Assembly: GCA_036245525.1 (NCBI GenBank)
Contig: BTPG01000003.1
Span: forward strand, 214,828,449-214,892,448
Reading direction: 5' to 3'
DNA from: Semisulcospira habei
Lineage: Eukaryota > Mollusca > Gastropoda > Semisulcospiridae
DNA: 64,000 nucleotides
Shown: positions 1 to 11,420 of the stretch, piece after piece
Position numbering within the stretch: position 1 is the first letter of the stretch
How the letters are laid out: each line of letters opens with the position of its first letter
Translations under genes and position numbers: made by a program
Notes under the pieces: generated by a model
The model's database searches: none
The model's input: only the letters and a program-made list of their open reading frames with translations
Told to the model about the DNA's origin: nothing

Positions 1-300
1 GAAGCGTTTCTTTTGGCCTCCATATGAACGCTTTCCTCACTGAAGCCCGCCTACAAAAGGTGTTTCTGTTAGGCAACCGATGATCTGGCATGCGAGCTAC
101 TTGGCCTGCCCAACGAAGCTGAAACTACATCAGGATGATGTAGATGCCCGCTTGGGACAGCACTTCTGTGTCTGGAATTCTGTCCTGCCATTTGATGTTG
201 AGGAGCTTTCTGATGCAGGTTGTGTGAAAGTGGTTCAGCTTCCTGGCGTGGCGTTGAAACACAGTACGGGTCTCACAGGCAAACAGCAGCGTAGGGAGTA

Positions 301-312
301 CAATTGCCCTGT
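301..312. repeat. Target-site duplication, left copy, of SINE 313-623
   Basis: The sequence caattgccctgt is repeated exactly at 624-635. Confidence 0.85.
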
Positions 313-623
313 TAGGGTCCGAAATAGCTCAGGCGGTTAAGCGTCGGAGCAGGAGAGCGAAGGAAATCGCCGGGTCGTGGGTTTAAATGCCCGCCCCGGC
401 CCCGGTAGCTGTACTCACAATCCAGGGGGAACAGACGGGCTTGTTCAATAGCATGTCCGTTGAAAGGTCCTGGTAAACAAAAGTGAGACAGTTGGAGTGC
501 GCCTGAGTTGATCAGTGTTAAGGTTGTACTCCATAGGCATTAGATTTCCTTGTCCGCCATAACGCGCCCGTCAGGGCCGTCCATTATCACTTCGGTGCCG
601 TGAACCTTAAACCCCGAAGTAAC
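313..623 (+). mobile_element. tRNA-derived SINE, 311 bp, inside LINE-Z copy 1
   Basis: A tRNA-like head carries an A-box-like TAGCTCAGGCGGTTAAG at about 326 and a B-box-like GGGTTTAAATGCC at about 380, which would be an internal Pol III promoter. The body runs to a tail near 623. Flanking copies of caattgccctgt at 301-312 and 624-635 form a 12-bp target-site duplication. The interrupted LINE RT frame resumes across it (KLKVYRA then IVLPTLL on the minus strand), which fixes both ends. The parental tRNA was not determined. Confidence 0.82.
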
Positions 624-1913
624 CAATTGCCCTGTAGACCTTAAGCTTTGTCTGTAGACTAATGCCCATTCTGTTCCATACATTGGCGTGTAGTCTGCCG
701 AAGACCTCGCTAGCTTCTGCGATCCTGGCATTCCCTTCATCGTCAATGACAACGTTCTGGGACAGTGTACTACCACGACAAGTGAACCTGTTCACTGCGC
801 TCAGTCTCTGACCGTTGACTGTGATGTTGGGCTCAACGAATGGTTTCCCTGGGGTTGGCTGATGCATCACTTCGGTCTTTTTCGTGCTGATGGTAAGACC
901 AAAGTTTGTACAGGTGTCAGAGAACTTGTCAACACTGTTGCATATCATCTTCTGGTGCAGCGTTGATGGCACAGGCGTCTACAAACAGAAAGTATATGAT
1001 GTTGTGAGTTATAACCTTGGTTTTTGCCTGAACCCGCCTGAGATTGAACAGTTTATCATCAGTTCAAAATCTGATGTCGAGTCAAATGTCGCCATCTCTG
1101 AAAACGTCAGTAAATATAGCGGAAAACGTGATACTGAAGAGTTTAGGTGCCTTACTTCACTTCGTTTGAGACAGGATAGCGCTCGGATATCTCACCGTTG
1201 TCTTGGACCCCCGCCTTCATGCCGTCGTGGAACTGTTGCACCATGGAGATGAACTTCTTCGGTCATCCGTACTTTGCCTTGATCTTCCACAGGCCTTCTC
1301 TGCTAACTGTGTCGAAGGCCTTGGTCTGGTCTACGTAGGTGGAAAACAGGTCAGCATTCTGCTCCTAGCATTTATCTTGCAGCTGTCTTGCAGCGAACAC
1401 TATGTCGATGGTCCCACGCCTTCTGCAGAATCCACACTGACTCTCTGGCAGGAGTCCCTGGTCAAGGTGTGATGTGGGACGGTTGAGGAGGATCCTGGCA
1501 AGTACCGTGCCTGCCATGGAGAGCAAGGAGATGTCTATGTGGTAGTCGCAGGCCTGACTATTCCCATTGCGCTTGTACAGGTGAATGATTGAAGGGCTTT
1601 AAATTCCTGCGGGATCGCCTCTTGTTGCCACATGAGCTGTAACAACTGATGGAGTTTGTCCGTCAAAGCTGCGCCACCTTCTTTGTAGACCTCAGCTGTG
1701 ATGGAGTATGTAAGAGGAGCTTTCTGAGTTTCAAGTAGGATTGGTAAGTCATCAAGCGCTTCGTTGACTGGGGCTTGGGGCAGACGATCGATAGCTTCAG
1801 CGTCGTCGTCGGAGGGACGATTCAGCACACCGTTGAAGTGTTGGGCCCACCGAAGAATCTTCTCATTGTCAGTGATCAGCATGTTCCCATCTGCGCTGAG
1901 GAGAGGGGATGAA

Positions 1914-2087
1914 ACCTTAAACGTTAAACGTTTAGGGCTTAACGTCTTTGTCTACCACAAAGTTGATTTCAAAGACGGGGCACCGAAATAGGCTCTGAAC
2001 AAATTTTGACCCAAGCTGGATTTGAACCCGGGACCTTTCGGTCGAAAGACCAACACTCTACTACCGAGCCACCCAGCTCCCCATAAC
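1914..2087 (-). mobile_element. Short tRNA-derived SINE inside LINE-Z copy 1
   Basis: The minus strand carries an A-box-like GGTGGCTCGGTAGTAGAG and a B-box-like GGGTTCAAATCC within about 70 nt, then a short tail region ending in TTAAGGTT. The sequence agaggggatgaa is duplicated at 1902-1913 and 2088-2099. The host RT frame (minus strand, SSGSSPLL then SADGN) is continuous once the 174 bp and one duplicate are removed. A similar A-box stretch recurs near 61468. Confidence 0.8.
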
Positions 2088-2256
2088 AGAGGGGATGAAC
2101 CTGACGAAGTGGGACCGTACACTTCCTTCAGTGCATCATAGAACTGCGTCATGTTGTGCCTGTCAGCGTAACTATGGATCTCGTGAACTCTGCTGCTCAG
2201 CCATGAGTCCTTCATTATGGGCAGTTTCTGTTGGACAGTGCTGCGGATGGCGTTAA

Positions 2257-3104
2257 AGCTGAGGTGCAATGAGAAAAACCCGCCCAGCGCGTGTTTTAAA
2301 AAGACTCTACAGGATCCAGCTTGGGCCCTTCCCCTAAGTGGGTCAAATCGGTTCGTAACTCAGTTGGCGGAGTTGGCAACTGCGTATTCCCGAGCTTGCA
2401 AAACTCTCGGGAAACGACAGGCCACTTCCTGTTGCACAGAAATCATCGCGATTAGCAGATCGGACAACAGCAGACGATTTTGTGACACTTTGAAACTGAC
2501 CGGCAGCCACGGATTTTTACGCGCTGGGGATGATGGCAGAATGTACGGCTGTACAAGCTGTAAGTATGACTCCTGACACTTTGTAGTTGTGAACGAATTT
2601 TTTCAACACGTACATCCAGTCCATGATATTGTACATATAGTGCAGGTGTACAAGATATAATAACAAACACAAAACGACAAATAATACCTCCTTCCTCACC
2701 CTTCCGATATCAAATAAAGCTTCAGGCTGTACTGTGTAACTTACGGATAGCTCGGCTTGGTCCATATTCAGTTTGCGTCCAGGGAAGACACAAATGGCCT
2801 GCTCTGTCCGTCGGGTGGTCAAGTGTCGTCTGCTACTGTTGCTATCAGTAGAAATATCGCTGATTTACATCAGTGATCGCTGTGCCCACTCGCTGCATAC
2901 AGGAAGTGGCCTGTCTTTTTCACGGGAGTTTTGCCAGCACGACAAACGCAGTTGAAAACTCAGTCAACTGAGTTGCAAACCGGTTTGCCGACTTAGGGGC
3001 AAGTTAGCCGAACATTCACGACAGGGCCCTCGCTGGGTACTGTAAAGTATTTTTTTTTAAACACGTGCGGGGCGGAGTTTTTTTTTTTTTACTGTTTCTC
3101 AGCT
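2257..3104. mobile_element. Non-autonomous DNA transposon with long terminal inverted repeats and TTAA duplication
   Basis: This 848-bp element splits the LINE-Z linker. TTAA lies on both sides (2253-2256 and 3105-3108), and after removal the LINE codons read D-V-F-N-A without a break. Its ends are perfect inverted AGCTGAG/CTCAGCT. Beyond the ends, about 230 bp at each side are diverged inverted repeats that share blocks such as ACAGGCCACTTCCTGT, CAACTGCG and ACTCAGTTG. No transposase ORF is present. A TTAA target is typical of the piggyBac superfamily, but the termini are not the usual piggyBac ones and TA-duplicating families cannot be excluded. Confidence 0.72.
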
Positions 3105-4110
3105 TTAAAGACATCTTTCATAGAGGTGGACTTTGGGTCACTAAGGTATGCTTGGTGGAGCCGATGTTTCTCATCCAGGTACTGCTTGATGCCATCACAG
3201 TTATCATCAAACCAGTCTTTGTGTTTTCTCTTAGAGGGGTCTAGGATCTCTGTAGCTGTATTGTAGACCAGGTCTCTCAGAGTCGCCCAGTCAGTTTCCA
3301 CATTCTGGCTGTCTAGAGAGGTAGATCCAAGGCGGTCTTCCAGGGTACTGACAAATGACTGATGAACTTCTTCAGCTTCGCAATGATCAGTCGCTTGGGA
3401 GCCTTCTTTCCTTGCGGGCGTCTCTTAGGCTGCGCAGGTCTGGAGCATCAGAAGCCCCTTGCGGTCAGGATGCCGACACAATAGTGTCCAATGACCCCAT
3501 CCCAGGTGTTGTTGTCAGTGTCTACTCTTTCGTTGAAGTCACCAAGAATGATGAGCTTGTCAGCTTTGCGAACAGAGACAATGACGGAGTGCGGTCTTCA
3601 CAGAATTTGTCTTTCACATCTTCTGGGTTGGTCATGGTTGGAGCGTAGGCACTGATGATGCTAATATGTTTTATTCCATACGAAAGGGGAGTTTCACGGT
3701 CATCAGCCGATCGTCCACACCCTTTGAAAGCTGCCAACAAGTGTCGTCTTCACTGCAAGGCCGACTCTAGCCTCACGCCGTTCTTCGATTTCTTTTCCGC
3801 TCCAGAAGAAGGTGTAGTCAGCACCCTTTCACAGAGTTCGCCCTCTCCTGCGAGCCGAGTCTCGCTCAAGGCTGTTATGTCGATCTTGTATCGACCTAAC
3901 TCTTTTCTAATGAGAGCTGTTCTCATTTGAGGTGTGTTAGTTTTGTCCCTGTCCCGAATTTCATGCGCCAAAGGTGAGAGGAATGATCCTCGTCTGTTTC
4001 TTTGTGTTTCGAGCGTTGATATAGAGTCCCCGCCAGCTGCGGTGTTTTGGCTAGGGAAGGGTGGAGCAGGCAGTTTTAAGGGCACTATTTCTAGCCCCTT
4101 CCTCATGCCA

Positions 4111-4684
4111 TGGAGGTGAGCAGTTCTATCCTAAACAGGCTTGCTCAGGCGCTCAGGGGGCTGCCGAAATTCACTGCTGCTCCGCTACAGTGAACAACGA
4201 CCCTATGGACTGAATCGCCTGTCGCCGCAGTGCTTTTTTGGTGATGAAATGGAATGACTTACGTGATGACTTTATTTAAAGTGAGGATTAGTTGCGCGCC
4301 GTCAAAGTCACTTTCTCGTCTAATACCATCTGGATCCAGTAGCAAGACAAGGCCCATACGGCTGGATTGGACGGGATTGGAAGCAGTTAATGACTATGAC
4401 GTCCTGTGTCCCTCTTCATGCTATCCGCGCTTCATATTGCGTCGCTGGGTCCGCCCACCTGCCTGTTGAACCATCATATTTTGGTTTCCTCCTTGCATTC
4501 TGCCGAGTCTAGTCTTCACATGCTTAGGTAGGCAAACTCTAACTCACCGAGGGTTGGGGACCATCTGCTACCCTCACCTGGTTTAGCCCGCCAGTAGAAG
4601 CGGAGTAGGCTTTGCAGTGAGGAGCTACATGCTGAGTATGGTTGAACCAGGCAGTAAGGGCTCAGAGTGACTCCTAGCTTTTCG
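4111..4684. other. Probable LINE 5' leader region between two head-to-head LINE-Z copies
   Basis: No supportable ORF lies here. Copy 1 reads leftward and copy 2 rightward from this stretch, so it probably holds the 5' UTR of copy 1 and the truncated start of copy 2. The boundary was not resolved. Confidence 0.4.
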
Positions 4685-5582
4685 TCTCAACACCACCAAG
4701 GGCCCCGTTACCCTTGTCAGCGCGTACGCACCGACACTGTTCGCCACCCCAGACGCCAAAGATGAGTTCTACGAGAACATCGCAACTATCACCAGGAGCG
4801 TCCTAAGCAAGAAACAGATTGTTATCCTTGGCGACTTAAATGCCAGAGTTGGTGCAGACCACAACTCCTGGCCTTCCTGCCTCGGCCAGTTTGGTGTTGG
4901 CAAGATAAACGAGAATGGGCAGCGGCTGCTTGAGATGTGCACCTACCACTGCTAGTGCATCACCAACTCCTACGTCAAAACCAAGACTCAACACAAGGTC
5001 TCCTAGGGACACCCGCGCTCCAAGCACTGGATCCAACTGGATCTGATCCTGGTCAGGCGCGCCAACTTGAAGAACGTTCACCACACACGCTCCTACCATA
5101 GCGCGGACTGCGACACAGACCATTCGTTTGTGTTTTGCAAGATCAGGCTGCAACGGAAGAAGTTACATCGCTCGAAGCAGCTACGGAAAACTCGCATCGA
5201 TGTTAGCAAAATGTCCCAGCCCGACCTTGTGGAACAGTTTGAAGAGGCTTTCCAGAAGGAACGTCAAACCTCACAGCCCGGTGACTCTGACTCTGCCACA
5301 GAGAAGTGGGAAACCCTGCTGGACACCATGCACCGCACAGCCTTGGCCACCTTTGGGAAGGGTACCTCGAAGACACAAGACTGGTACGAGGCCAAGTCGA
5401 CCGAGATGTCCCCATCATCGTAGCCAAACGAACTGCCCTTTCTGTGTACAAACGGTCACCCAGCAAGAAGAATCTGCAGGTTCTCATGGCTGCCAGGAGC
5501 AAGACCAAACAGAATGCCAGGCGTTGTGCCAACGAATACTTGACGGAGATCAGTGAGAACATCCAGATTGCAGCCGTTACAG

Positions 5583-5639
5583 TTAGTTAGTTATTTGGGT
5601 TTAACGCCGAGCTTGCAACTAAGGCCATCTCACGGCGGC
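5583..5639 (-). mobile_element. 57-bp LINE/SINE 3' tail fragment with target-site duplication
   Basis: This tiny insertion resembles 8541-8600, the 3' tail of the I-clade LINE: both have the (TTAG/TGAG)TTAT.TGGGTTT.ACGCC core and CCATCTCACGG. It is flanked by gcagccgttacag at 5570-5582 and 5640-5652. It is therefore either an extremely 5'-truncated LINE copy or the end of a SINE sharing that tail. Confidence 0.7.
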
Positions 5640-5867
5640 GCAGCCGTTACAGGTAACATCAGAGGAATATATAACGGCATTAAGAAAGCATTAGGATCAA
5701 CCCAAAACAAAAAGGCCCTTCTCAAATCTTCCACCGGGGAAGTTATTACGGACAAGGACAAGCAAGCTGGAGAGATGGGTGGAACATTATTCTGACCACT
5801 ACTCCAGACAAAACGTCGTGTGCCCATCAGCTCTTGACGCCCTCGAGTACCTGCCTGTAATAGATGA

Positions 5868-6260
5868 TTGATTGATTGATTGTACATTGCTTAACGTCCC
5901 GACAGCAACAAGGCTTTCTCAGGACGTGTCTGCACTGCTTGTGAAAAAAAACAACCAACTAAACAGAACATTGAATGTATGTCGCCAGCCGGTCAAACAC
6001 ATTAAATAAACCTAACACATGGGGCCTAAATAAAGCTAAGACCATTTAGCAACACACATCCAATATCAAGAGCTACAGGCAGTGCAGACAGTAGGGAGAG
6101 TTTAAAAAAGGCAAATACCGGTGAATGGACCTCGGGTAGACAGAAACACATGCCCCAGAATAGAGAGAAAACCCCACCCTGTGGGGCTGACCAGGGTGAC
6201 CCTGGGAACTAAAAAATACCTAACCCCACCCAAGTCCCCCAGGGCAGACCCGGGTGGGGT
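5868..6260 (-). mobile_element. SINE-N copy 1, ~390-bp SINE-like element
   Basis: First of five nearly identical elements in the window. In sense (minus) orientation it starts CCCCACCCGGGTCTGCCC and ends GTACAATCAATCAATCA, a short (AATC)n tail. All copies share the same 5' end, so this is a defined unit and not random truncation. No tRNA-like A/B boxes or ORF were seen. The sequence ctgtaatagatga is duplicated at 5855-5867 and 6261-6273, and the LINE-Z frame resumes after it (VIDELYTVP). It was presumably moved by a LINE. Confidence 0.85.
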
Positions 6261-7100
6261 CTGTAATAGATGAGCTATATACAGTGCCAACAATAGAGGA
6301 GCTCAGCAAAGCCATTGACAGCTTGGTTTCAGGCAAAGCCCCAGACGACGATGAAATGCCCGCGGATTTAATGAAGAACTGTAAGACGACCCTCCTTCTC
6401 CATGAGGTCCTACTCCAGTGCTGGCAGGAAGGAGAGGTACCACAAGACATGAGGGATGCCAAGATCATCACCCTCTACAAGAACAAGGGCGAACAAAGCA
6501 ACTATAACAATTACAGAGACATCTCCCTTTTCAGCATTGTCGGCAAAGTCTTTGCCCGGGTCATCGTGAGTCGCTTACAGAAGATGGCAGAACGTGTCTA
6601 TCCCGAATCACAGTGTGGCTTCTGAGCTGAGCGGTCAACGGTAGACATGGTCTTGTCTCTCCGTCAACTCCAGGAAAAGTGCAGGGAACAACACGTGTCT
6701 CTGTATGTCGCTTTTATTGAACTCACCAAAGTTTTTGACCTGGTCAGTAGAGACGGCCTGTTCAAGATCCTCTCAACGATTGGATGCCCGCCCAAACTGC
6801 CAGAGTATGATAGGATTCTTTCACAGCAGCATGAAGGGGACAGTGCAGTTCAACGGAAGCACTTCCGAACCCTTTGACGTATGCAGCGGAGAAAAACAAG
6901 GCTGTATCCTGGCCCCTACTCTCTTTGGGATCTTCTTCGCTGTCCTGCTAAAGCATGTATATGGTAATGCAACAGAAGGAATCTACCTGCGAACCAGATC
7001 AGATGGCAGGCTTTTCAACTTTGCCCGTCTCAAAGCCAAGACGAGGATACGCGAAGCCCTCATCAAGGACATGCTGTTCGCTGACGATAAGGCAGTTTCG

Positions 7101-7527
7101 ACCCATACCCAGTGGTCCGTGACGCAGTGGTTAAGGCGCCTGCCACCAATGCCAAAGGTGCGAGGTTCGAAAACGGGTTCCGGCGTCGGACGTTTCTCCT
7201 CTGGTAAGTGTCACCGTTAATTCGGACGGACCGTCGGGGGTTCTTTCTCCGGGTACTACGGTTCTTCCACCCCCCCCCCCACCCAACCCTCCCCCCCCCC
7301 CCCCACACTTTGGTACCGGTTTCAGGCCACTTTACAAATTTCAAATACAACCGTTCAAAAATCTCTGTAACTTCAGTAGCTGAACTGGCCCTTCGTCTGT
7401 CTTGTACTGTGTTTGTCTTAAATGGCGTAAATCCGTGTCTGTTACGTGAGTGTGCGTGTTGGTTTCAGTTCGCGGCGCTTTGAGTCGATTTGCCCAAAAA
7501 TTTAGAAAAAGCGCCTATATAATAATG

Positions 7528-7574
<47 letters not shown>

Positions 7575-7575
7575 G
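7101..7575 (+). mobile_element. tRNA-derived SINE with (ATT)n tail inside LINE-Z copy 2 RT
   Basis: The head has A-box-like TGACGCAGTGGTTAAGG and B-box-like GAGGTTCGAAAAC at about 7112-7170. The body includes C-runs near 7270-7305. The end reads GCGCCTATATAATAATGG followed by (TAT)n, like L2/CR1-type LINE tails, so an L2-like partner is plausible. The host frame breaks after ADDKAVSTHTQ and continues ELQSLMEQFSKKC. No clear duplication was found at the ends. Confidence 0.75.
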
Positions 7576-8954
7576 GAACTGCAGTCACTGATGGAACAAT
7601 TCTCCAAGAAATGCAAGGACTTCGGACTATCAGTCTAAAGAAGACTAACGTCCTGGGACAGGACACAGAGACACCGCCATGTTTCACCATTGACAACTAC
7701 GAGCTCGACGTCGTCCAGCAGTTCACGTAACTTGGGTCCATCATCACCGATAACCTCTCTCTGGACACAGAGACCAACAAGAGGATCGGGAAGGCAGATG
7801 CAACTCTTGCACGTCTCTCGAGTGTGGAGAAATCCCAAGCTGACTGCGAAAACAAAGATGGCTGTGTACAACGCCTGCGTCATCAGCACACTGCTGTACG
7901 GCAATGAGACATCGACCACTTATGAAAGAGAGGAGAGAATACTCCACACCTTCCGCCTGAGAAGCATCCGCCGTATCATGAGCATATCTCGGCAAGATAG
8001 AGTGACCAACACCGAAGTCCTATCCTGCGCTGGCCTTTCCGGTATGTACACCCTGCTCAGACAACGCAGACTGCGCTGGCTCGGCCACGTTCATCGAATG
8101 GAGGATGGCCGCATCCCAAAGGACATCCTCTACGGGTAACTAGCAGCTGGGAGAGAAACACTGGTCGCCACAAGCTACGATTTGTTGATGTCTACAAGAG
8201 GGACATACAATGAGAGCACTGGACATTGACACAAGCCTTGCGGATGACAGTGTTAAGTGGAGAAGTATGCTCCACCAACACCTTAAGTCAGGAGAAGAGA
8301 AGATGTAGAAAGCAGCAGCACGCAGCAAGACGGGCACTCAGAAAGGAGTGCAACAACTCCATCAGACCAGCTACCTCGTACATTTGTGACCTTTGCAGCA
8401 GGGACTGCCACTCCCGCATTGGCCTCTACAGCCTCAAAGATGCTGTTTCAAATCCAACTGAGCAGGCAACCAGATCAGAACAACTAGGATCATTATCTAT
8501 GGTCAGTTCAGACCGACAGAGGCCCAGAATGAAGTTGAATTATTGAGTTATCTGGGTTTGACGCCCAGCAGGCAACTAAAGCCATCTCACGGGGGGATGG
8601 GTTAAAATCTGGCCAGCCAGACTAAAAGAAAGATCTTAAGACAAGATGTAAATCTATCTTAAAATATTTCATGCTAAAATGTCGCACAGGTTTTTAAAGG
8701 AAACGTCTACAGACTCACAAAAAGGTCAAAATAATAGAATTGTCATAGTCTAAGAATGCTCAAATCTTATTAAGAATATTGCACTCAGATAACTGAAGAT
8801 TTTTTTCCGGGGGTACATCCCGGAACAAAACCCTCAAGGAATCTGCTGTGAAGTGTTTATATCTTGCGTCAATTAAATCGGCACAAGAGAGCAAAATTTT
8901 GCTTAACAGAATACTGCTCGTCGCAGGCATAACACCATGGACGCTTCTCCTGTT

Positions 8955-9600
8955 TTAGTAAGAGTGCGTAACATACGTGTGCCCGATGTGGCGCCGAGCA
9001 AGGACAGTCCTATCACGACGGCTGCCGCAACGGTAAGGTAGACTGTGGGACACCTTAGGAAGAGCTTCATGCAGCTTGTTAACTTCCTCTTTGTCCCACT
9101 CAGACTGCCACTCACGGGCTATGTACGCACTAATCACATATTTAGAATCACTATAAACAGTCTGTGCGTCAGGGACAGGGTCGTTGCGGGCATCGATGGC
9201 AGCAGAATCTGCGATTCTGTTGCCTTCGATGCCCACAAGCCCTGTGATCTAAATAAAAATGATGTCATAATATTCCTTCATCAAGTCTGCGTAGAGCCCT
9301 CTAATCTGCACCAGCAGTGGGTGGTCTGTTCCTGCGCCCTGAAGGGCCTGCAGGGCAGAAAGAGAGTCAGACAGGATCAGGAAGTTCCTTTCCGTAGACC
9401 GATAAGCATGCTTGAGCGCCAGCAGAACTGCCTGCAGTTCTGCACTAAATACAGATGAGTAGTCCGGTAGCGGTGCTTAAACGGGCGTCTAGGATGGCGA
9501 GAGGACACTGCTGCCGGATCAACTCTCCCATCCTCAGACTTGGACCCATCCGTATAGATACGACAATAGCTAGGAAAACTTGAAAGGATTTCATTGAGGT
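8955..9600 (-). pseudogene. RNase H domain of the I-clade LINE
   Basis: RNase H removes the RNA template during cDNA synthesis. Visible pieces are the catalytic strand YTDGSKSEDG, the helix SAELQAVLLALKHA-type segment near 9440, and the C-terminal GIEGNRIADSAAIDA. The following RRDRTVLARRHIGHTYVTHSY matches the region that links RNase H to the terminal cysteine motif in this clade. Frame changes near 9450 and 9600 break the reading frame. Confidence 0.75.
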
Positions 9601-9740
9601 TCTGTTGGTATATGGCTGGTGGGTAGAGTCCTTCTTGTGGGCGGTCACGTCCAGCAAGATGTCAGGAACTGGTAATAGCCAGGGTGGAGTGATGTGTTGC
9701 AGAGATTCGAAAACTCTGTCCAGGTCCACTCTGGCCGCCT

Positions 9741-11420
9741 TCAGATGAGGTTGGACACGAAGGATAGTGGACGGACAGCTCCCGGATGGGTTTCGTAAAT
9801 CTCTGCAAACGGCGGTTTAAAAACACATTCATACGCAGGATTGTCTGGATGGGCCTTCAGTTTCAGAACGTAGCTGAGCATGAGGCGGATGCGCCGGAAC
9901 TTGAGAGAAGGCTCCCCTGCCTCTGCATACAGACTAAGAACTGGAGACGTCCTAAAGGCCCCCAGACATATCCGCAGACATTGATGGTGCATTGTGTTCA
10001 GACGCTGTATAACAGACTGGGAAGCCGAGCCAGAGCCGTAATCCAGTTTGGACCGAACAAGGGCCCGGTACAGTCGAAGTAAGACAGTGCGGTCTGCACC
10101 CCAATCAGTTCGACTAACGACACGAAGAACGTCGAGGGCCTTCTGACAAGAGGTTTTAATGTAATTAATATGGTTGTGGAAGGTCAGTTTCTTGTCAAAG
10201 ATGACCCCCAGAAACTTTGCCTCCTCGGCCACCTTAATTGGCACTCCAGCAATGCTCAGGCTAGGTTCTGGGAAAAAAATCGTCTGGTTAGTAAATTGCA
10301 CACAGACTCTCCTGGAGGGCGATAACTTAAATCCGTTGAGAGACATCCACCCCTGGATGCGATCAACGCACAGTTGCAAGCGCTTGCCCTTTAAAACCCA
10401 TGTCCAACAAATTAGACATTATACCATGCTTCCAGGTAGTGTCATTTGCTTTTCAAGATCGAAAGAAATTGCATAGACATGCTGCTTGTTGACAAATGAA
10501 TCTCGGATAAACGACTCAAAGCGGACTAGATGGTCAGTTGTACTACGGAAACCTCGGAAACCGCATTGGAGGTCTGTGATGAGACCCTGTGACTTAAGAT
10601 GCCAAACCAGTCGGTTGATTGATTGATTGTACATTGCTTAGCGTCCCGACAGCAACAAGGCTTTCTCAGGACGTGCCTGCACTGCTTGTGAAAAAAAAAA
10701 TAAACAGAACATTGAATGTATGTCGCCAGCCGGTCAAATACATTAAATAAACCTAACACACGGGGCCTAAATAAAGCTAAGACCATTTAGCAACACACAT
10801 CCAATATCAAGAGCTACAGGCAGTGCAGACAGTAGGGAGAGTTTTAAAAAGGCAAATACAGGTGAATGGACAAAGGGTAGACAGAAACACATGCCCCAGA
10901 ATAGAGAGAAAAACCCACCCTGTGGGGCTGACCAGGGTGACCCTGGGAACTAAAAAATACCTAACCCCACCCAAGTCCCCCAGGGCAGACCCGGGTGGGG
11001 GACAAACCAGTCGGGTGTTGACCAGGCGTTCCATAGTTTCACATAAACATGACGAAAACGCGATTGGCCGGTAGTTGCCCGGGTTGGAGATCGGCACAAC
11101 CACAGCCTGGCGTCAAGATGGTGGGAAATGGCCAGTTATCCAGATATGGTTAAAGCTTTGCCTTGAGAAGTACAAGGAGTGATTTCTCAGGCAGGCAGAT
11201 ATGTTAGGAGTTGATAGTGGATAGTATCTAGGCCAGCAGCAGAGTCATTACATTTCTGTAGGGCTTGTTGCAGTTCTGATAATGTATTATAGTCTTCTGA
11301 GTTATCCGATTTAAAATCACTAATACGAGACTCTCGCTTCTCCTTGTCTCTCTGGAAGACGTGTGAATATAGCTCTGTTGAAGAATTATGGGCAATGGTG
11401 GAGGGAAGCAAATTGGCCAC
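9741..11420 (-). pseudogene. RT domain of the I-clade LINE, interrupted by SINE-N
   Basis: Upstream pieces are AAGLDTIHYQLLTYLPA (about 11190) and NYRPIAFSSCLCETMERLV (about 11050). SINE-N then intervenes, and the frame resumes with WHLKSQGLITDLQCGF and YAISFDLEK (about 10450). The stretch normally carrying the YADD catalytic loop, between about 10440 and 10380, is missing, so this RT is deleted at its active site. The 212-residue downstream part (10379-9741) is open and includes the conserved LRICLGAFRTSP. Confidence 0.78.
10615..11002 (-). mobile_element. SINE-N copy 2
   Basis: It has the same ends as the copy at 5868-6260. The 12-bp duplication caaaccagtcgg lies at 10603-10614 and 11003-11014, inside the I-clade RT coding sequence (NTRLV / WHLKSQG). 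Confidence 0.85.

Larger units (their letters stand above)
1..4110 (-). mobile_element. LINE-Z copy 1, decayed non-LTR retrotransposon with APE endonuclease and RT
   Basis: Read on the minus strand, endonuclease pieces come first (about 4030-3520, with ALSETRL and then ILGDFN near 3540), then a linker (3301-3089, with DWFDDNCDGIK). The RT follows from 2250 to 640 (LPESQCGF, TKAFDTVSREGLW near 1310, KKTEVMHQP near 860) and the C-terminal part lies below 310 (CETRTVFQRH, LNIKWQDRIPDTEVL). The family normally encodes one polyprotein that nicks DNA and reverse-transcribes its own RNA in the nucleus. This copy is dead: it has many stops and frameshifts, and the catalytic FADD box reads FVDA near 985. 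Three later insertions (313-623, 1914-2087, 2257-3104) can be removed to restore continuity of the alignment. The clade within APE LINEs was not resolved. Confidence 0.85.
4685..8540 (+). mobile_element. LINE-Z copy 2, 5'-truncated and broken non-LTR retrotransposon
   Basis: The endonuclease starts mid-domain (VTLVSAYAPTL, ILGDLNARV at about 4830, HPRSKHW, SADCDTDHSF at about 5115). A linker follows (4.9-5.85 kb). The RT comes next (6254-7100: LYKNKG, SQCGF, FIELTKVFDLV, GCILAPTLFG, LFADDK at about 7075) and resumes after an insertion at 7576 with QFSKKCKDFGL, KTKMAVYNAC and LRWLGHVHRMEDGRIPKDILYG. A C-terminal C2H2-like finger (CDLCSRDCHSRIGLY) lies near 8380. In-frame stops in the endonuclease and frameshifts in the RT show it is inactive. 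Insertions at 5583-5639, 5868-6260 and about 7101-7575 are later events. Copies with the same finger tail lie at 19519-20167. Confidence 0.86.
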
